61,019 nt of DNA from Treponema sp. (GTDB lineage: Bacteria; Spirochaetota; Spirochaetia; Treponematales; Treponemataceae). Positions 30,381-39,721 of the stretch are shown one piece after another (within the stretch, counting starts at the first letter, position 1; every line of letters starts with the position of its first letter). The stretch spans positions 1 through 61,019 of the forward strand of contig JAFZKN010000009.1 in the NCBI GenBank assembly GCA_017553635.1, written 5' to 3'. Position numbers and translations under genes: made by a program. The notes beneath the pieces are model-generated. The model did not search any database. It saw nothing but the letters and a program-made list of their open reading frames with translations, and was not told where the DNA came from.

Positions 30381-30439
30381 ATGTCCGGTAAGATTTTTCT
30401 CATAAATTTAATATAAATCGTGCAGATTTTGAGACTATG

Positions 30440-30448
30440 TGCTATAAT
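30440..30448 (+). promoter_or_regulatory. extended -10 promoter element of the lipid-kinase-like gene
   Basis: TGC followed by a perfect TATAAT (30443-30448), the extended -10 form. No good -35 box is seen. The ATG at 30456 is seven bases downstream, so the mRNA is probably leaderless. Confidence 0.6.
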
Positions 30449-30455
30449 AAAGACT

Positions 30456-31382
30456 ATGTTATATTTTATTACGAATCTTCACAGCGGTCGAAGAGCTTAT
30501 TCTACATGGAAAAAACTAAAAAAATATCTTATTGCCAATAATATTCAGTATAAACTTCTTTTATCTGACTATGAAGTTCATGCAGGAATTTTAGCTTCAA
30601 GAATTGACTGTAAAAACGATAATGATGTAAAGGTTATCGTTGTTGGAAATGACGGGGCTATAAATGAAGTTATTAATGGAATTGATGATTTTACAAAAAT
30701 AAAATTCGGTGTAATTCCTAACGGAAGTGGAAATGATTTTGTCAGGGGAAATCACATTAAAATGCATCGTTTCCATCCGGAAAAAATTCTTGAAAAAATA
30801 TTAAAATCAGATGGATCCAGAAAAATAGATGTCGGTAAAGTTACTATCGATGACGGAACAAGCCGCTACTTTGCAGTCAGTTCTGGTGTAGGTCTTGATG
30901 CCATCGTCTGTAAAAAGACATTCACTTCAAAATTAAAAAAGGTATTGAAATTTCTTCATCTCAGTGGACTTATATATATACTTACTACGGTCCAGACACT
31001 GTTCAGTATGAAGCGGTATCAGGTAAGGGTAAAATTTGATGATGAAGAAGAAGTCTTCTACGACAGGCTCATTTTTATCGCCGGAATGAATTCTCTTGTA
31101 GAAGGCGGTGGCGTAAAAATGGCTCCTGATGCAGAAACTGATGACGGTTATTTAAATTCATGCGGTGTAAACGGAATACCTAAGGTTTTGACTTTCTTTG
31201 CTTTCCCGTTCCTTATAATGGGGCTCCATACGAAGTTTAAGAGTTTTATTCTGCATAAGTTTACAAAGATGGAATTGACAAGTGAAACCAAAATGGTTCT
31301 GCATACCGACGGTGAATATGCAGGTGATATTGAACATATTACGATGCAGGTTATTCCAGCTTCTCTGTCACTTTTAAATTAG
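30456..31382 (+). CDS. diacylglycerol/sphingosine-kinase-like lipid kinase
   Basis: 308 residues from the ATG at 30456; an upstream in-frame GTG at 30420 would place promoter elements inside the gene. The DAGK catalytic domain shows VVGNDGAINEVINGI (usually GGDGTINEV) and GVIPNGSGNDFVR (the PxGTGNDFAR motif), then a C-terminal beta-sandwich (SLVEGGGVKMAPDAETDDG). It probably phosphorylates diacylglycerol or a related lipid, recycling it for phospholipid synthesis. The GG to GN change in the first motif is unusual but may be tolerated. Its stop overlaps the stop of the convergent GGDEF gene. Confidence 0.85.
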   Translation: MLYFITNLHSGRRAYSTWKKLKKYLIANNIQYKLLLSDYEVHAGILASRIDCKNDNDVKVIVVGNDGAINEVINGIDDFTKIKFGVIPNGSGNDFVRGNHIKMHRFHPEKILEKILKSDGSRKIDVGKVTIDDGTSRYFAVSSGVGLDAIVCKKTFTSKLKKVLKFLHLSGLIYILTTVQTLFSMKRYQVRVKFDDEEEVFYDRLIFIAGMNSLVEGGGVKMAPDAETDDGYLNSCGVNGIPKVLTFFAFPFLIMGLHTKFKSFILHKFTKMELTSETKMVLHTDGEYAGDIEHITMQVIPASLSLLN

Positions 31383-32476
31383 TTCATCTGTTCAAATTCT
31401 ATATTTATAGATTTGAGTGCTTTTTTATTTTTGTACATTTCACGGTCGGAAACAGATATGATTTTTTCTATATCGTCTCCCGGAATAAATTCTGCGACTC
31501 CGCATGCGACACGGTAAGGAGTTGCTTCGAGTCTTCTGTGAAAGTGTCTTACGCATTCTGAAATCTGTTCTTTTGTGCTGTTAAAGAAAAGAGCCATAAA
31601 TTCATCGCCGCCAGTTCTGTAAAGACGGGCTTTAGGGAAGGTATCGTACATAAAGTCTACGCAGGTCTTAAGGGCTGTGTCTCCGGCAGAGTGGCCGTAG
31701 TTGTCGTTCCATTTTTTTAGATCGTTTAAGTCCATTGAAAGGATTATTACTTTTCTATTGAGGAAGCGTTTTAAGTCAAGATAAAAACAGCGTCTGTTCA
31801 TGAGGTTTGTAAGTGTATCACGCTTATGAACCTGGACATTAAGGAAAAGGAAGTAGAATACGATTCCGATCATTATGGTCTGTGACAGAATCATCGAGAA
31901 TTTAAAGAAATGTTCCAATGCTGCAGCAAACGCGGCAAAGATTATAATTACAGAAATTACGACGGTTTCGCTTTTATTTGATTTATAGAGCTTTAGTGAA
32001 TTATTCATTATAAGGCATGAATAACTGAGGCTCGTGATGTGGCAGACATAACCCAGAGGTCCATGAACAAGGGCATTATTTTCTGTAAAAGAAAACATAA
32101 CTCCCGTTGGAATGCTGATCAGGGAAACTGCGATGTTTATGTAAACCGGTATACAGAACCAGGCAGACGGCTTATTCTGGTTCCTCCCGGAAACCTCAAA
32201 AATAAAATAAACGATTATCGGTCGAAGGGCATATCCGATTGCAGAACTCCAGTATCTAAGTACTGTAGGCTGGTCTTTAAGTGCAGTAAGATATCTGATA
32301 TTATCCGCTATGGTCAAAACAATCCCCATAATACATGCCATGAAAAAGTAGGAAAGAATATTTTTTGGGAAAGTTCTATTTGTACAGATAAAAACCAGCA
32401 AAATTATCGCAATAATGGCTGACTGATAATTCAACTGGAAAAGGCCTCTAAATAATGTAAACTCCATTAACTCCAT
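31379..32476 (-). CDS. membrane-bound GGDEF protein, probable diguanylate cyclase
   Basis: 365 residues. About seven membrane helices occupy residues 10-220, with no known sensor motif. The GGDEF domain (about 225-360) has an intact RTGGDEF active site and the substrate-binding DLNDLKKWNDNYGHSAGD stretch, so it should make c-di-GMP. No RxxD inhibitory site is seen five residues upstream. A second in-frame ATG at 32467 lies seven bases after a TATAAT and may be the true start (362 residues), again without a leader. It converges on the lipid-kinase gene with a four-base overlap. Confidence 0.88.
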   Translation of the reverse strand: MELMEFTLFRGLFQLNYQSAIIAIILLVFICTNRTFPKNILSYFFMACIMGIVLTIADNIRYLTALKDQPTVLRYWSSAIGYALRPIIVYFIFEVSGRNQNKPSAWFCIPVYINIAVSLISIPTGVMFSFTENNALVHGPLGYVCHITSLSYSCLIMNNSLKLYKSNKSETVVISVIIIFAAFAAALEHFFKFSMILSQTIMIGIVFYFLFLNVQVHKRDTLTNLMNRRCFYLDLKRFLNRKVIILSMDLNDLKKWNDNYGHSAGDTALKTCVDFMYDTFPKARLYRTGGDEFMALFFNSTKEQISECVRHFHRRLEATPYRVACGVAEFIPGDDIEKIISVSDREMYKNKKALKSINIEFEQMN

Positions 32477-32503
32477 TATAAACTATTCTTGACCAAACAA
32501 CAA
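32475..32503 (-). promoter_or_regulatory. possible promoter of the GGDEF gene
   Basis: Minus strand TATAAT (32480-32475) with TTGTTG (32503-32498) 17 bases upstream. The -10 box overlaps the first ATG, so it would favour the second ATG at 32467-32465. Confidence 0.4.
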
Positions 32504-32518
32504 TAGTGACTTTATAAT
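32489..32518 (+). promoter_or_regulatory. promoter of the phoH operon
   Basis: TTGACC (32489-32494), 18 bases, TATAAT (32513-32518). The leader of about 40 bases carries AAAGGGG before the GTG at 32567. It overlaps the opposite promoter at 32475-32503. Confidence 0.7.
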
Positions 32519-32566
32519 TATATAAAGCAGATAAAAAATGTATTTGCTTGGCAAGAAAGGGGATTT

Positions 32567-33556
32567 GTGGAACATTCATATAAAATAGTTGTTTCTGACA
32601 CGGGAATTTTAACTAAGCTTTGCGGCGCTAATGACAGTAACCTTAAACTCATTGAGCAGCATCTTGGTGTCCCTGTGTTTATGCGTGGAAATGAGCTTTC
32701 TGTTGAACAGGATGACCCTGCAATTCAGCAGCAGTTCAGATTTATAATAGACAGAATTATTGACGAAATCGAAGAAGGTTATGCAGATTCAGAAGACGCA
32801 GTGGCTTCGATATTAAATACAGACCTTAATCCAGATTATACTCCGACAAAAGATTATTTTTCTTCTCAGCGGGAACATGCAACTATGAACGAAGGGGCAA
32901 TTGTTGTCCCGGGTGCTCAGAAAAAAGTATATCCGAAAACACAGAATCAGGCAGATTATGTACGGCTTTTAAGAACAAAAGATATGGTTTTCTGCAGTGG
33001 AAGTGCCGGAAGCGGCAAAACATTTCTTGCAGTGTGTGAAGCTTTACGACTTGTTCTTTCGAAAGAGAAAAAAGGCATTATTCTGACCCGTCCTGTTGTA
33101 GAAGCGGGGGAAAGTCTTGGATTTCTTCCTGGAGACCTTGAACAGAAAACTGCACCTTATTTAAGGCCTTTATATGATTCAATGGAAACCGTATTGTCAA
33201 AAGATACTGTTAAAAAACTTATAGAAAATGATATAATAGAGACAGCTCCTCTTGCGTATATGCGCGGAAGAACTTTAAATGATAGTGTTATTATCCTTGA
33301 TGAAGCACAAAATACCACATGCGAACAGATGAAAATGTTTTTAACCCGCATGGGAAACGGATCAAAGGTATTTGTTACCGGAGATGTTACACAAATAGAT
33401 TTACCAAAAAGATGTAAATCTGGACTTGTTCATGCACTGGAAGTTCTTTCCGGTATTCCTGAAATTGGAATTATGCAGATGACGGGAGCAGATGTCGTAA
33501 GAAATCCATTGGTAAAGAAAATAGTACAGGCGTATGAAAATGCAAAAGACAACTGA
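32567..33556 (+). CDS. phoH: PhoH-family ATPase
   Basis: 329 residues with a GTG start chosen for the AAAGGGG four bases upstream. A small N-terminal KH-like region is followed by the PhoH ATPase domain: Walker A SGSAGSGKTFLAV (about residue 146) and Walker B VIILDEAQN. It is cytoplasmic. PhoH-like proteins act in RNA metabolism, and the neighbouring ybeY supports that. The order phoH, HD phosphodiesterase, ybeY, CBS protein is a conserved cluster in many bacteria. Confidence 0.93.
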   Translation: MEHSYKIVVSDTGILTKLCGANDSNLKLIEQHLGVPVFMRGNELSVEQDDPAIQQQFRFIIDRIIDEIEEGYADSEDAVASILNTDLNPDYTPTKDYFSSQREHATMNEGAIVVPGAQKKVYPKTQNQADYVRLLRTKDMVFCSGSAGSGKTFLAVCEALRLVLSKEKKGIILTRPVVEAGESLGFLPGDLEQKTAPYLRPLYDSMETVLSKDTVKKLIENDIIETAPLAYMRGRTLNDSVIILDEAQNTTCEQMKMFLTRMGNGSKVFVTGDVTQIDLPKRCKSGLVHALEVLSGIPEIGIMQMTGADVVRNPLVKKIVQAYENAKDN

Positions 33557-35270
33557 ACAGAATAATGAAACCGGAAAAAATAAAGAAAAAAAAGTTTCTC
33601 TTTTTAAAAGACTTTTCGGTTCTTTAAAAGAGGATTATCCGGTTTTAATTTTATCGATAATTTCTTTCCTTATAATCGGAGTAATTACATTTTTTGGTGT
33701 AACTAAAAATGTTACTGTGGCTGCATTCAGTCTGAATGAGTACGAAGTCGGACAGATTGCTGACAGAACTATTGTTGCTGATAAAACGATTCCTGCAACA
33801 TCGGCTTATCCGATTGGAATTCAGGATGGGGAAAAGATAATCAGAAAAGGTTTCCCAATTACAGAAGAAGGTTACCGTAAACTTGAAAAAATGGCTAACA
33901 CAAAAGAGTATATAGATTACCGTGCTTATGCCAATTCGATGCTGTTTATGCTTCTTCTTATGATTCTCTGGACACTGCTTTATTCTGACGTCCTTCTTGG
34001 AAGAAAGCTAGCGTTTAAAGAGCTTTTAATTCAGATTATATTCTTTACGATATTATATTCGTGTGCGCTTTTTGCACCGAAATATCCTTTCTTTGCGCAG
34101 TCATCTTATTATCTTTGTATCGCAATTCCTTCTGCATTTGTACTTTTTCTGATTACTCTGCTTTATGGCGAAAAATCTGCACTGTTTTTCTCTATCGTTC
34201 TCTCGCTTGGAATTCTTAATGCAAGTAATTATGACATTGTTGTATTCCTGTTTACTTTCTGTTCATGCTTTAGCGCTGCACGAATTGTAAGACAGATTGA
34301 AACGAGAATTGATATGGTATTTGCTTCTGTTTCTATTGCTCTTTTGAATATCATATTCATTTTCCTTGAAAAGATTTTATTTAATGATTCGTTTGATGGA
34401 TTTGGAAAACTTGCATTTGCAGTTGCTGCAAACGGCTTTATTTCCGGAATCTTTGCACTTGGTTTTATTACTCCGCTTGAACAGATTCTTAATACCGCAT
34501 CTGTATTCCGTCTTATGGATTTGAGTGATCTTAATAATCCGACAATGCGAAGCCTTCTGCTCAATGCATCAGGAACTTATAATCATTCTATGATGGTTGC
34601 AACTCTTGCAGAAAATGCCTGTAAAGAAATCGGTGCTAATTCGCTTGTTGCCCGTGTCGGTTCTTATTATCACGATATCGGTAAAATGGAGCAGAGTGAA
34701 TATTTTGTAGAAAATCAGAGCGGGCAGAATAAGCATGACGAAATTAATCCGTCACTTTCTGTTTCGGTAATCAGAAGTCATGTTAAAAAAGGTGTTGAAA
34801 AAGCTCATCAGCTTCACCTTCCACAGGTTATTATAGACATTATTTCTGAACATCATGGAAACAGTGTAATCGCATATTTTTATAATGAAGCAAAACTTAA
34901 AAATCCTGACGTTCAGGAAGAAGATTTTTCTTATATGGGAAATCCTCCTAAGACAAAAGAAAGTGCAGTTGTAATGCTTGCAGATACAGTTGAAGCTGCA
35001 TGCCGTACACTCGAAAAACCTTCGGTTTCACGTCTTGATAAATTTATTCAGAGTCTTATTTCTTCTAAGCTTGAACATCATCAGCTCGACAGATGTAATC
35101 TTACATTTAAAGATCTTACAACTATAAGAGAATCATTTGTTACAATTCTTGCAGGTTATTATCACTCGAGAATTGAATATCCTGATCAGAAGGATCCTGA
35201 CGCACAGGAAGATAAAAACAAAGTGATTCCCGGAAATAATTCTGTAAAAATAAAGCAGAAGAAAAAATAG
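33534..35270 (+). CDS. PgpH-like membrane HD phosphodiesterase (probable c-di-AMP hydrolase)
   Basis: 578 residues (a second ATG at 33540 is possible). One membrane helix (about 40-60) precedes a short extracytoplasmic segment of about 75 residues. Then come six to seven helices (about 135-320) and a cytoplasmic HD domain (340-520). The metal ligands are present in order: NHSMM, YHDIGK, IRSHVKKG, SEHHG and LADTVEA. The family (7TM-HD, PgpH) cleaves c-di-AMP. The extracellular sensor is much shorter than in Listeria PgpH. It overlaps phoH by 23 bases and is followed by ybeY after one base. Confidence 0.88.
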   Translation: MKMQKTTEQNNETGKNKEKKVSLFKRLFGSLKEDYPVLILSIISFLIIGVITFFGVTKNVTVAAFSLNEYEVGQIADRTIVADKTIPATSAYPIGIQDGEKIIRKGFPITEEGYRKLEKMANTKEYIDYRAYANSMLFMLLLMILWTLLYSDVLLGRKLAFKELLIQIIFFTILYSCALFAPKYPFFAQSSYYLCIAIPSAFVLFLITLLYGEKSALFFSIVLSLGILNASNYDIVVFLFTFCSCFSAARIVRQIETRIDMVFASVSIALLNIIFIFLEKILFNDSFDGFGKLAFAVAANGFISGIFALGFITPLEQILNTASVFRLMDLSDLNNPTMRSLLLNASGTYNHSMMVATLAENACKEIGANSLVARVGSYYHDIGKMEQSEYFVENQSGQNKHDEINPSLSVSVIRSHVKKGVEKAHQLHLPQVIIDIISEHHGNSVIAYFYNEAKLKNPDVQEEDFSYMGNPPKTKESAVVMLADTVEAACRTLEKPSVSRLDKFIQSLISSKLEHHQLDRCNLTFKDLTTIRESFVTILAGYYHSRIEYPDQKDPDAQEDKNKVIPGNNSVKIKQKKK

Positions 35271-35271
35271 T

Positions 35272-35751
35272 ATGGCAAACAGAATCTTAGTAAGTGTTCA
35301 GGAAGATATTGCAGAACCTCAATGGATTTCAGAAGTTGAAAGTTTTTTAAATCTTGTCATGCAAAAACTGAATTTTGATAATGAAGAAATTTCTGTTATG
35401 TTTGTGAACAATTCATTTATTAAAGAACTTAACAGAGATTACCGTAACATTGATGCACCTACGGATGTTTTATCTTTTGAAGCTGATGAAGAATATGAAG
35501 ACGATGAAGGTAGATGGAAATCTAAAGGAGATATAGTAATCAGTATCGAAATGATTGATGAAAATGCAGAGTATTTTAAAATCACTTCTAATGATGAATT
35601 AAAACGTCTTCTGGTTCACGGACTTTTACACCTTAACGGAATGGACCACGGTGAAGAACATATAGAAAGTTCAAAATCTCCTCAATGTGAGATGCTTGTC
35701 ATTCAGGAAAAATTGCTTGCTGAACTTAAAAATGAAGTTTTAATTAAATAA
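35272..35751 (+). CDS. ybeY: endoribonuclease YbeY
   Basis: 159 residues. The zinc motif H-x3-H-x5-H reads HGLLHLNGMDH. NRDYRNIDAPTDVLSFE is the second family signature. YbeY is a single-strand RNase for 16S rRNA 3'-end maturation and ribosome quality control. It lies in the usual cluster with phoH and a CorC-type gene. Confidence 0.96.
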   Translation: MANRILVSVQEDIAEPQWISEVESFLNLVMQKLNFDNEEISVMFVNNSFIKELNRDYRNIDAPTDVLSFEADEEYEDDEGRWKSKGDIVISIEMIDENAEYFKITSNDELKRLLVHGLLHLNGMDHGEEHIESSKSPQCEMLVIQEKLLAELKNEVLIK

Positions 35752-35763
35752 TGGTAGAGAGAA

Positions 35764-36564
35764 ATGAGCTTATTTGATTTTAATAAGGAAAAAAGTAAAG
35801 AAAACCCTGAGCAGGATAAACTGCAGCAGATTCTCGAAGAAGAAAAAGAGGATATGATACAGGGTGTAGAAGAACTTTCGAGTACTTCTGTAAAAGAAGT
35901 CATGATTCCGAGAATTGATGTGGATTTTATCAATATTGATTCAACTCAGGATGAATGGACAAAAACAGTATTCGACAGCGGACATTCAAGAATTCCGGTT
36001 TATAAAGATTCGATTGATAATGTGGTCGGAGTTCTTTATGTAAAGGATTTGATAAAGTGTCTTTTTTCAAGTGAACAGATTGAACTTGAAAAAATAATAA
36101 GAAAGGCTTTTTTTGTTCCTGAGACAAAGAGAATAGACAGCCTTCTGAGAGAATTTAAAAGACGTCATATTCACATTGCGATGGCGGTTGATGAATACGG
36201 TGGTTTATCAGGAATTGTCTGTCTTGAAGACATCATAGAAGAAATTGTTGGTGATATTCAGGATGAATTTGATAATGAACGCGATGACATCATAAATCTG
36301 GGAAAGGATGTGTGGCTTGTAGATGCAAGGCAGAATCTTGATGATTTAAATGAAGAAATCGGTTCTGATTTTCCGGACAGTGAATTTGATACATTCGGTG
36401 GATTTGTATTTGATCTTTTTGGAAAAATTCCGCTTAAATTTGAAAAAATTACATGGAAAGACTATGATTTTATAATTCAGGATATGGACGGTCATAGGAT
36501 TGATATGATTAAAGTTATATATCATAATAAAGAGGGTGGGGAAAAGGATGAAAACAAAGAGTAA
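35764..36564 (+). CDS. CBS-pair/CorC_HlyC domain protein
   Basis: 266 residues, soluble, without the DUF21 membrane domain. Two CBS domains (about 40-165: VKEVMIPRIDVDFI, GLSGIVCLEDIIEEIVGDIQDEFD) are followed by a CorC_HlyC domain (about 175-255: NLDDLNEEIGSDFPDSEFDTFGGFV). It is like TlyC or CorC, with roles proposed in Mg/Co efflux or as a so-called hemolysin C; the true function in spirochetes is open. It overlaps the next gene by 17 bases. Confidence 0.9.
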   Translation: MSLFDFNKEKSKENPEQDKLQQILEEEKEDMIQGVEELSSTSVKEVMIPRIDVDFINIDSTQDEWTKTVFDSGHSRIPVYKDSIDNVVGVLYVKDLIKCLFSSEQIELEKIIRKAFFVPETKRIDSLLREFKRRHIHIAMAVDEYGGLSGIVCLEDIIEEIVGDIQDEFDNERDDIINLGKDVWLVDARQNLDDLNEEIGSDFPDSEFDTFGGFVFDLFGKIPLKFEKITWKDYDFIIQDMDGHRIDMIKVIYHNKEGGEKDENKE

Positions 36565-38725
36565 CAGAAGTTTTAAGGCTGCTTTATTATCTTTTGCGTT
36601 TGCATTTTTACTTGATCCTGTTTTTGCTGATGTAAACGGTTTTTCAAAAACAAGAGCCTTTGAACAGAACAGTAAGCTTTCTGCTGTAGAACTTTATAAT
36701 CTCGGTTTAGATTATTATGACAAAAAAGACTGGTGGCAGGCCGGAGAAAAATTCCAGGAAGCAATTCAGAAAAATGGCGCATATGCTGATGCATGGTACA
36801 TGCTTTCTAAATGTTCCTATGAAATGAATCAGTTTGATTTATGCGTTCAGTATGTTGAAAATGCTCAGAAATATGCCGGAGAAAAACCTGAATATTCAAA
36901 TCTAAAGGCATTCAGTTTTATTTCTCTTGGAAAATTAAAAGAAGCTGAGACACTTTTTAATTCAACCTTAAAAAAATACCCGAATAATATCGAAGCTAGA
37001 TTTGGACTTGCTGAACTGGATCTCTTTAACGGAAGACTTACTGGAGCTGAAATCCTTTATAAAGATGCCCTTAAAAGAGAACCGCTCAATGTAAAGGCTC
37101 TCCTTTCTCTTGCGCTTGTAAGTACAGAACTTGGAAAAAAAGAAACTGCACAGAATTACATTAACAAGGCTTTGCAGTCACATTCAAATAATGAAGAAGT
37201 TTATTTTATTGCCTCATATCTTGCTGCAATGAACGGTGATTATAAAGATGCAGAAAGAAAATGTCTTATGGCTGTAACTGTAAATCCGAATTATGATGGA
37301 GCATATGAACTTCTTTCTACAATTTATTACGCTCAGAAACGTTATGAAGAAGTAATTGATATTGCAGATTTTAGAATAAACAGAAACAGAAATGCTTCAC
37401 AGGCATGGTACATAAAAGGTCTTGCGCTTGAAAAACTCGGAAGGTTTGAAGATTCTATTGCAACATGGGAAGCAGGACTGGAAGTTGAACCTTATGATGA
37501 AATAATGAGGACAGCTTTTGAACTTTCTGTTCTTTCTCATACAAGACTTGAAGATCCGAGAAGAAAAAACTGGGCACTTTATCATGTCAGAAAAGGGCAG
37601 GAATATCAGAAAAAATTTGCTTCTCTTCAGGTAAGATATGAATATCAGACTGCATTAAAGATTAACCCGAAAAATAAAACTGCGAGAACTGCTTTTGCAG
37701 AAATTCTTTACAATGACGGTTTTAATGAAAACTATCTTGAACAGGTAAAATTTGTAAAGGAAAATACCAAGCTTCTTGAAGTTAAGGATAAGTCAAAGCT
37801 GACCGACAGAGAAGAAGCAAAAATGATAAGATATACAAGGCTTTCTGATACTGTTGAAGGTTTTGAATCTCTTATGGAAAATACTCTTGCAAAAAAATGG
37901 GATATAAATCCTTTTTATCTTGATAAGACAAGATGGAATATCGGTATTTACTATATGGAAAAAATTGAGCCTCTGTATCACTGTGACATTGCACGCATAG
38001 CTGCAGAAAATTTAAGGCTTATGTTCCAGGGAATTTCTTCTACAAATGTACGGCTTTTCCCGGAAGAAGTTTCGGGTTATGCAGATGCTTATAAAAAAGC
38101 ACATGATAAAAAACTTGATTACTTTATCATCCTTACTGGTGATGAAACAGACAGAGATGTTAAACTTGATGCTGTTATGTATTCAGCACGGACTGGAACA
38201 AAAACAAAGGATTTTTCAATTTACAGAACAGGCAATGAAAGATTTTCTCTTTCTCTTCTGCACCTCAGAAAGGCCATGCTTTCGATTCTTCCTGTAAGGG
38301 CAAATATTCTTAATAGAAGCCTCAGTGATATTCTTCTTGATATCGGGAAAACAGAAGGTGTTGTAAAAAATTCAAAGTTTGCAGTAATCAAAAAGGGTGC
38401 ATTAAAAACAAGCGATACCGGTGCAGGGCTTGTTTATAATGATTCTGATATGATAGGAACTGTTACTGTTACGAAAGTCTCTGAAGAAATTTCAGAGGGT
38501 GTTTTGAGTGACACAGGTTTTTATGACAGAGTTAACAGCGGTGATGAACTTATTCTTATAGAAGTTCCTTCAAAAAAAGAAAGTTCAGAAACACCGAGCG
38601 AAGCTGCTTTGGATACGGCACCGCAGTCAACAAACGAAGCAACTGCTGTAAATGCACTTAAGGGAGCTGACCTTGAAATTACAAGAACTCCTTCGCTTAT
38701 CAGAATGATTAAAGAGCTTAACTGA
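36548..38725 (+). CDS. secreted large TPR protein
   Basis: 725 residues from the ATG at 36548. A GTG at 36536 is in frame, but GAGGG and AAAGG lie between the two, supporting the ATG. A signal peptide ends near DPVFA. Residues 45-340 carry eight or nine TPR units (AVELYNLGLDYYDKKDWWQAGEKFQEAI, AWYIKGLALEKLGRFEDSIATWEAGL). The middle and C-terminal parts (about 430-650) are a separate alpha/beta domain (YFIILTGDETDRDVKLDAVMYSARTGT), similar in style to proteins that assess surface or sugar polymers, but not assigned. It is the last gene of the phoH cluster. Confidence 0.8.
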   Translation: MKTKSNRSFKAALLSFAFAFLLDPVFADVNGFSKTRAFEQNSKLSAVELYNLGLDYYDKKDWWQAGEKFQEAIQKNGAYADAWYMLSKCSYEMNQFDLCVQYVENAQKYAGEKPEYSNLKAFSFISLGKLKEAETLFNSTLKKYPNNIEARFGLAELDLFNGRLTGAEILYKDALKREPLNVKALLSLALVSTELGKKETAQNYINKALQSHSNNEEVYFIASYLAAMNGDYKDAERKCLMAVTVNPNYDGAYELLSTIYYAQKRYEEVIDIADFRINRNRNASQAWYIKGLALEKLGRFEDSIATWEAGLEVEPYDEIMRTAFELSVLSHTRLEDPRRKNWALYHVRKGQEYQKKFASLQVRYEYQTALKINPKNKTARTAFAEILYNDGFNENYLEQVKFVKENTKLLEVKDKSKLTDREEAKMIRYTRLSDTVEGFESLMENTLAKKWDINPFYLDKTRWNIGIYYMEKIEPLYHCDIARIAAENLRLMFQGISSTNVRLFPEEVSGYADAYKKAHDKKLDYFIILTGDETDRDVKLDAVMYSARTGTKTKDFSIYRTGNERFSLSLLHLRKAMLSILPVRANILNRSLSDILLDIGKTEGVVKNSKFAVIKKGALKTSDTGAGLVYNDSDMIGTVTVTKVSEEISEGVLSDTGFYDRVNSGDELILIEVPSKKESSETPSEAALDTAPQSTNEATAVNALKGADLEITRTPSLIRMIKELN

Positions 38726-38729
38726 AAAA

Positions 38730-39656
38730 CTATTTTGTTGTATTAAGTTCAATCATGTCGAGGCTTGAATCAATCCATTTTTTTGAAAGTTCAGGCCAGT
38801 CATCACTTACTGTTAAAAAGTTAAACAGTGAGTTTTGATAGTCTTTAAGGAAGTAGTAAGATTCTCCAAGATAGAAAGTTGCTCTTTTTGCTGACGAAGG
38901 ACTTCTCCGTACACTTAAAAAATCATTGAGTTCTTTAATCGAGCCAGCAAAATCTTTTTTTACGAAATACGTTTTTAGAATCTTAAAAAGATAATAATCA
39001 TCGCCACCTTCCGGACAGATTAAATCCTCTTCAAAAACATGCATCTTTGTGATTTTATTTTTTTTGTTAAGATAATTTTTTCCGAGTGTTTTTGAAGCGC
39101 TCATTGCCTTATCGCCGAGAACTACTGCAGGTTTTTTATCCATATCTACAAGTCCCGGTGTCGGAAGGGGAATGCTTCTCATTTTTTCTGACATATCTAC
39201 AGGCTTGTCAGATTTTTTTGATGTTGAATTCTGTTTTGGGACGATTACCTGGTTTTCTGTTGATGTGTTTTTTCTTGCCCTTACACCCGAAATTGAAGTA
39301 TTCATTGATGGAAGAATTATGATGTAAGGTCCATTTTCTGTCGTTGCAATGACGCTGTAAAAATATTCCTTGAAATCTTCAACCATATCGATATATTCAT
39401 TTACATCCGAAGCAAGCTCTGCAATTACACCGAGGGAAGAAAGCTGTTCGTATGATGTTATCTGCTTTGTATCACGGCAGATTAAATATCCTGTAATGGC
39501 CGGATTTGTATTTTCCGGTGTATGCCATGAGATTTTAATCTGACTTTTCTCTTTTGGAATTACATTTATATCAAGAACAACTGGACGTGACTGTGCATTT
39601 GCAAAAAATGGAATAAGTGTAAATAAAAGGCCGATAAGTGTATTTCTAAGTTTCAT
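38730..39656 (-). CDS. secreted protein with fibronectin-like and TPR-like regions
   Basis: 308 residues. A signal peptide ends at FFANAQ. Residues 24-115 look like a fibronectin type III domain (PVVLDINVIPKEKSQIKISWHTPENTNPAITGYLICRD is its strand pattern in two parts). A Lys/Ser-rich linker follows (about 130-200). The last 80 residues have a tetratricopeptide-like helix pair with an FYLGESYYFLKDYQNSLFNF pattern. It is probably periplasmic. It converges with the gene at 36548, four bases apart. Confidence 0.75.
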   Translation of the reverse strand: MKLRNTLIGLLFTLIPFFANAQSRPVVLDINVIPKEKSQIKISWHTPENTNPAITGYLICRDTKQITSYEQLSSLGVIAELASDVNEYIDMVEDFKEYFYSVIATTENGPYIIILPSMNTSISGVRARKNTSTENQVIVPKQNSTSKKSDKPVDMSEKMRSIPLPTPGLVDMDKKPAVVLGDKAMSASKTLGKNYLNKKNKITKMHVFEEDLICPEGGDDYYLFKILKTYFVKKDFAGSIKELNDFLSVRRSPSSAKRATFYLGESYYFLKDYQNSLFNFLTVSDDWPELSKKWIDSSLDMIELNTTK

Positions 39657-39686
39657 ACTATATATTGTATAATCAATTTTGCTTAT

Positions 39687-39715
39687 TTGACAAGATACAA
39701 TGTTTAATTTATGCT
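39687..39715 (+). promoter_or_regulatory. prfB: promoter of prfB
   Basis: TTGACA (39687-39692), 17 bases, TATGCT (39710-39715). The ATG at 39722 is exactly seven bases after the end of -10, at the expected transcription start, so prfB may be leaderless. The ATG at 39716 would lie upstream of the start site. Confidence 0.7.
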
Positions 39716-39721
39716 ATGACT

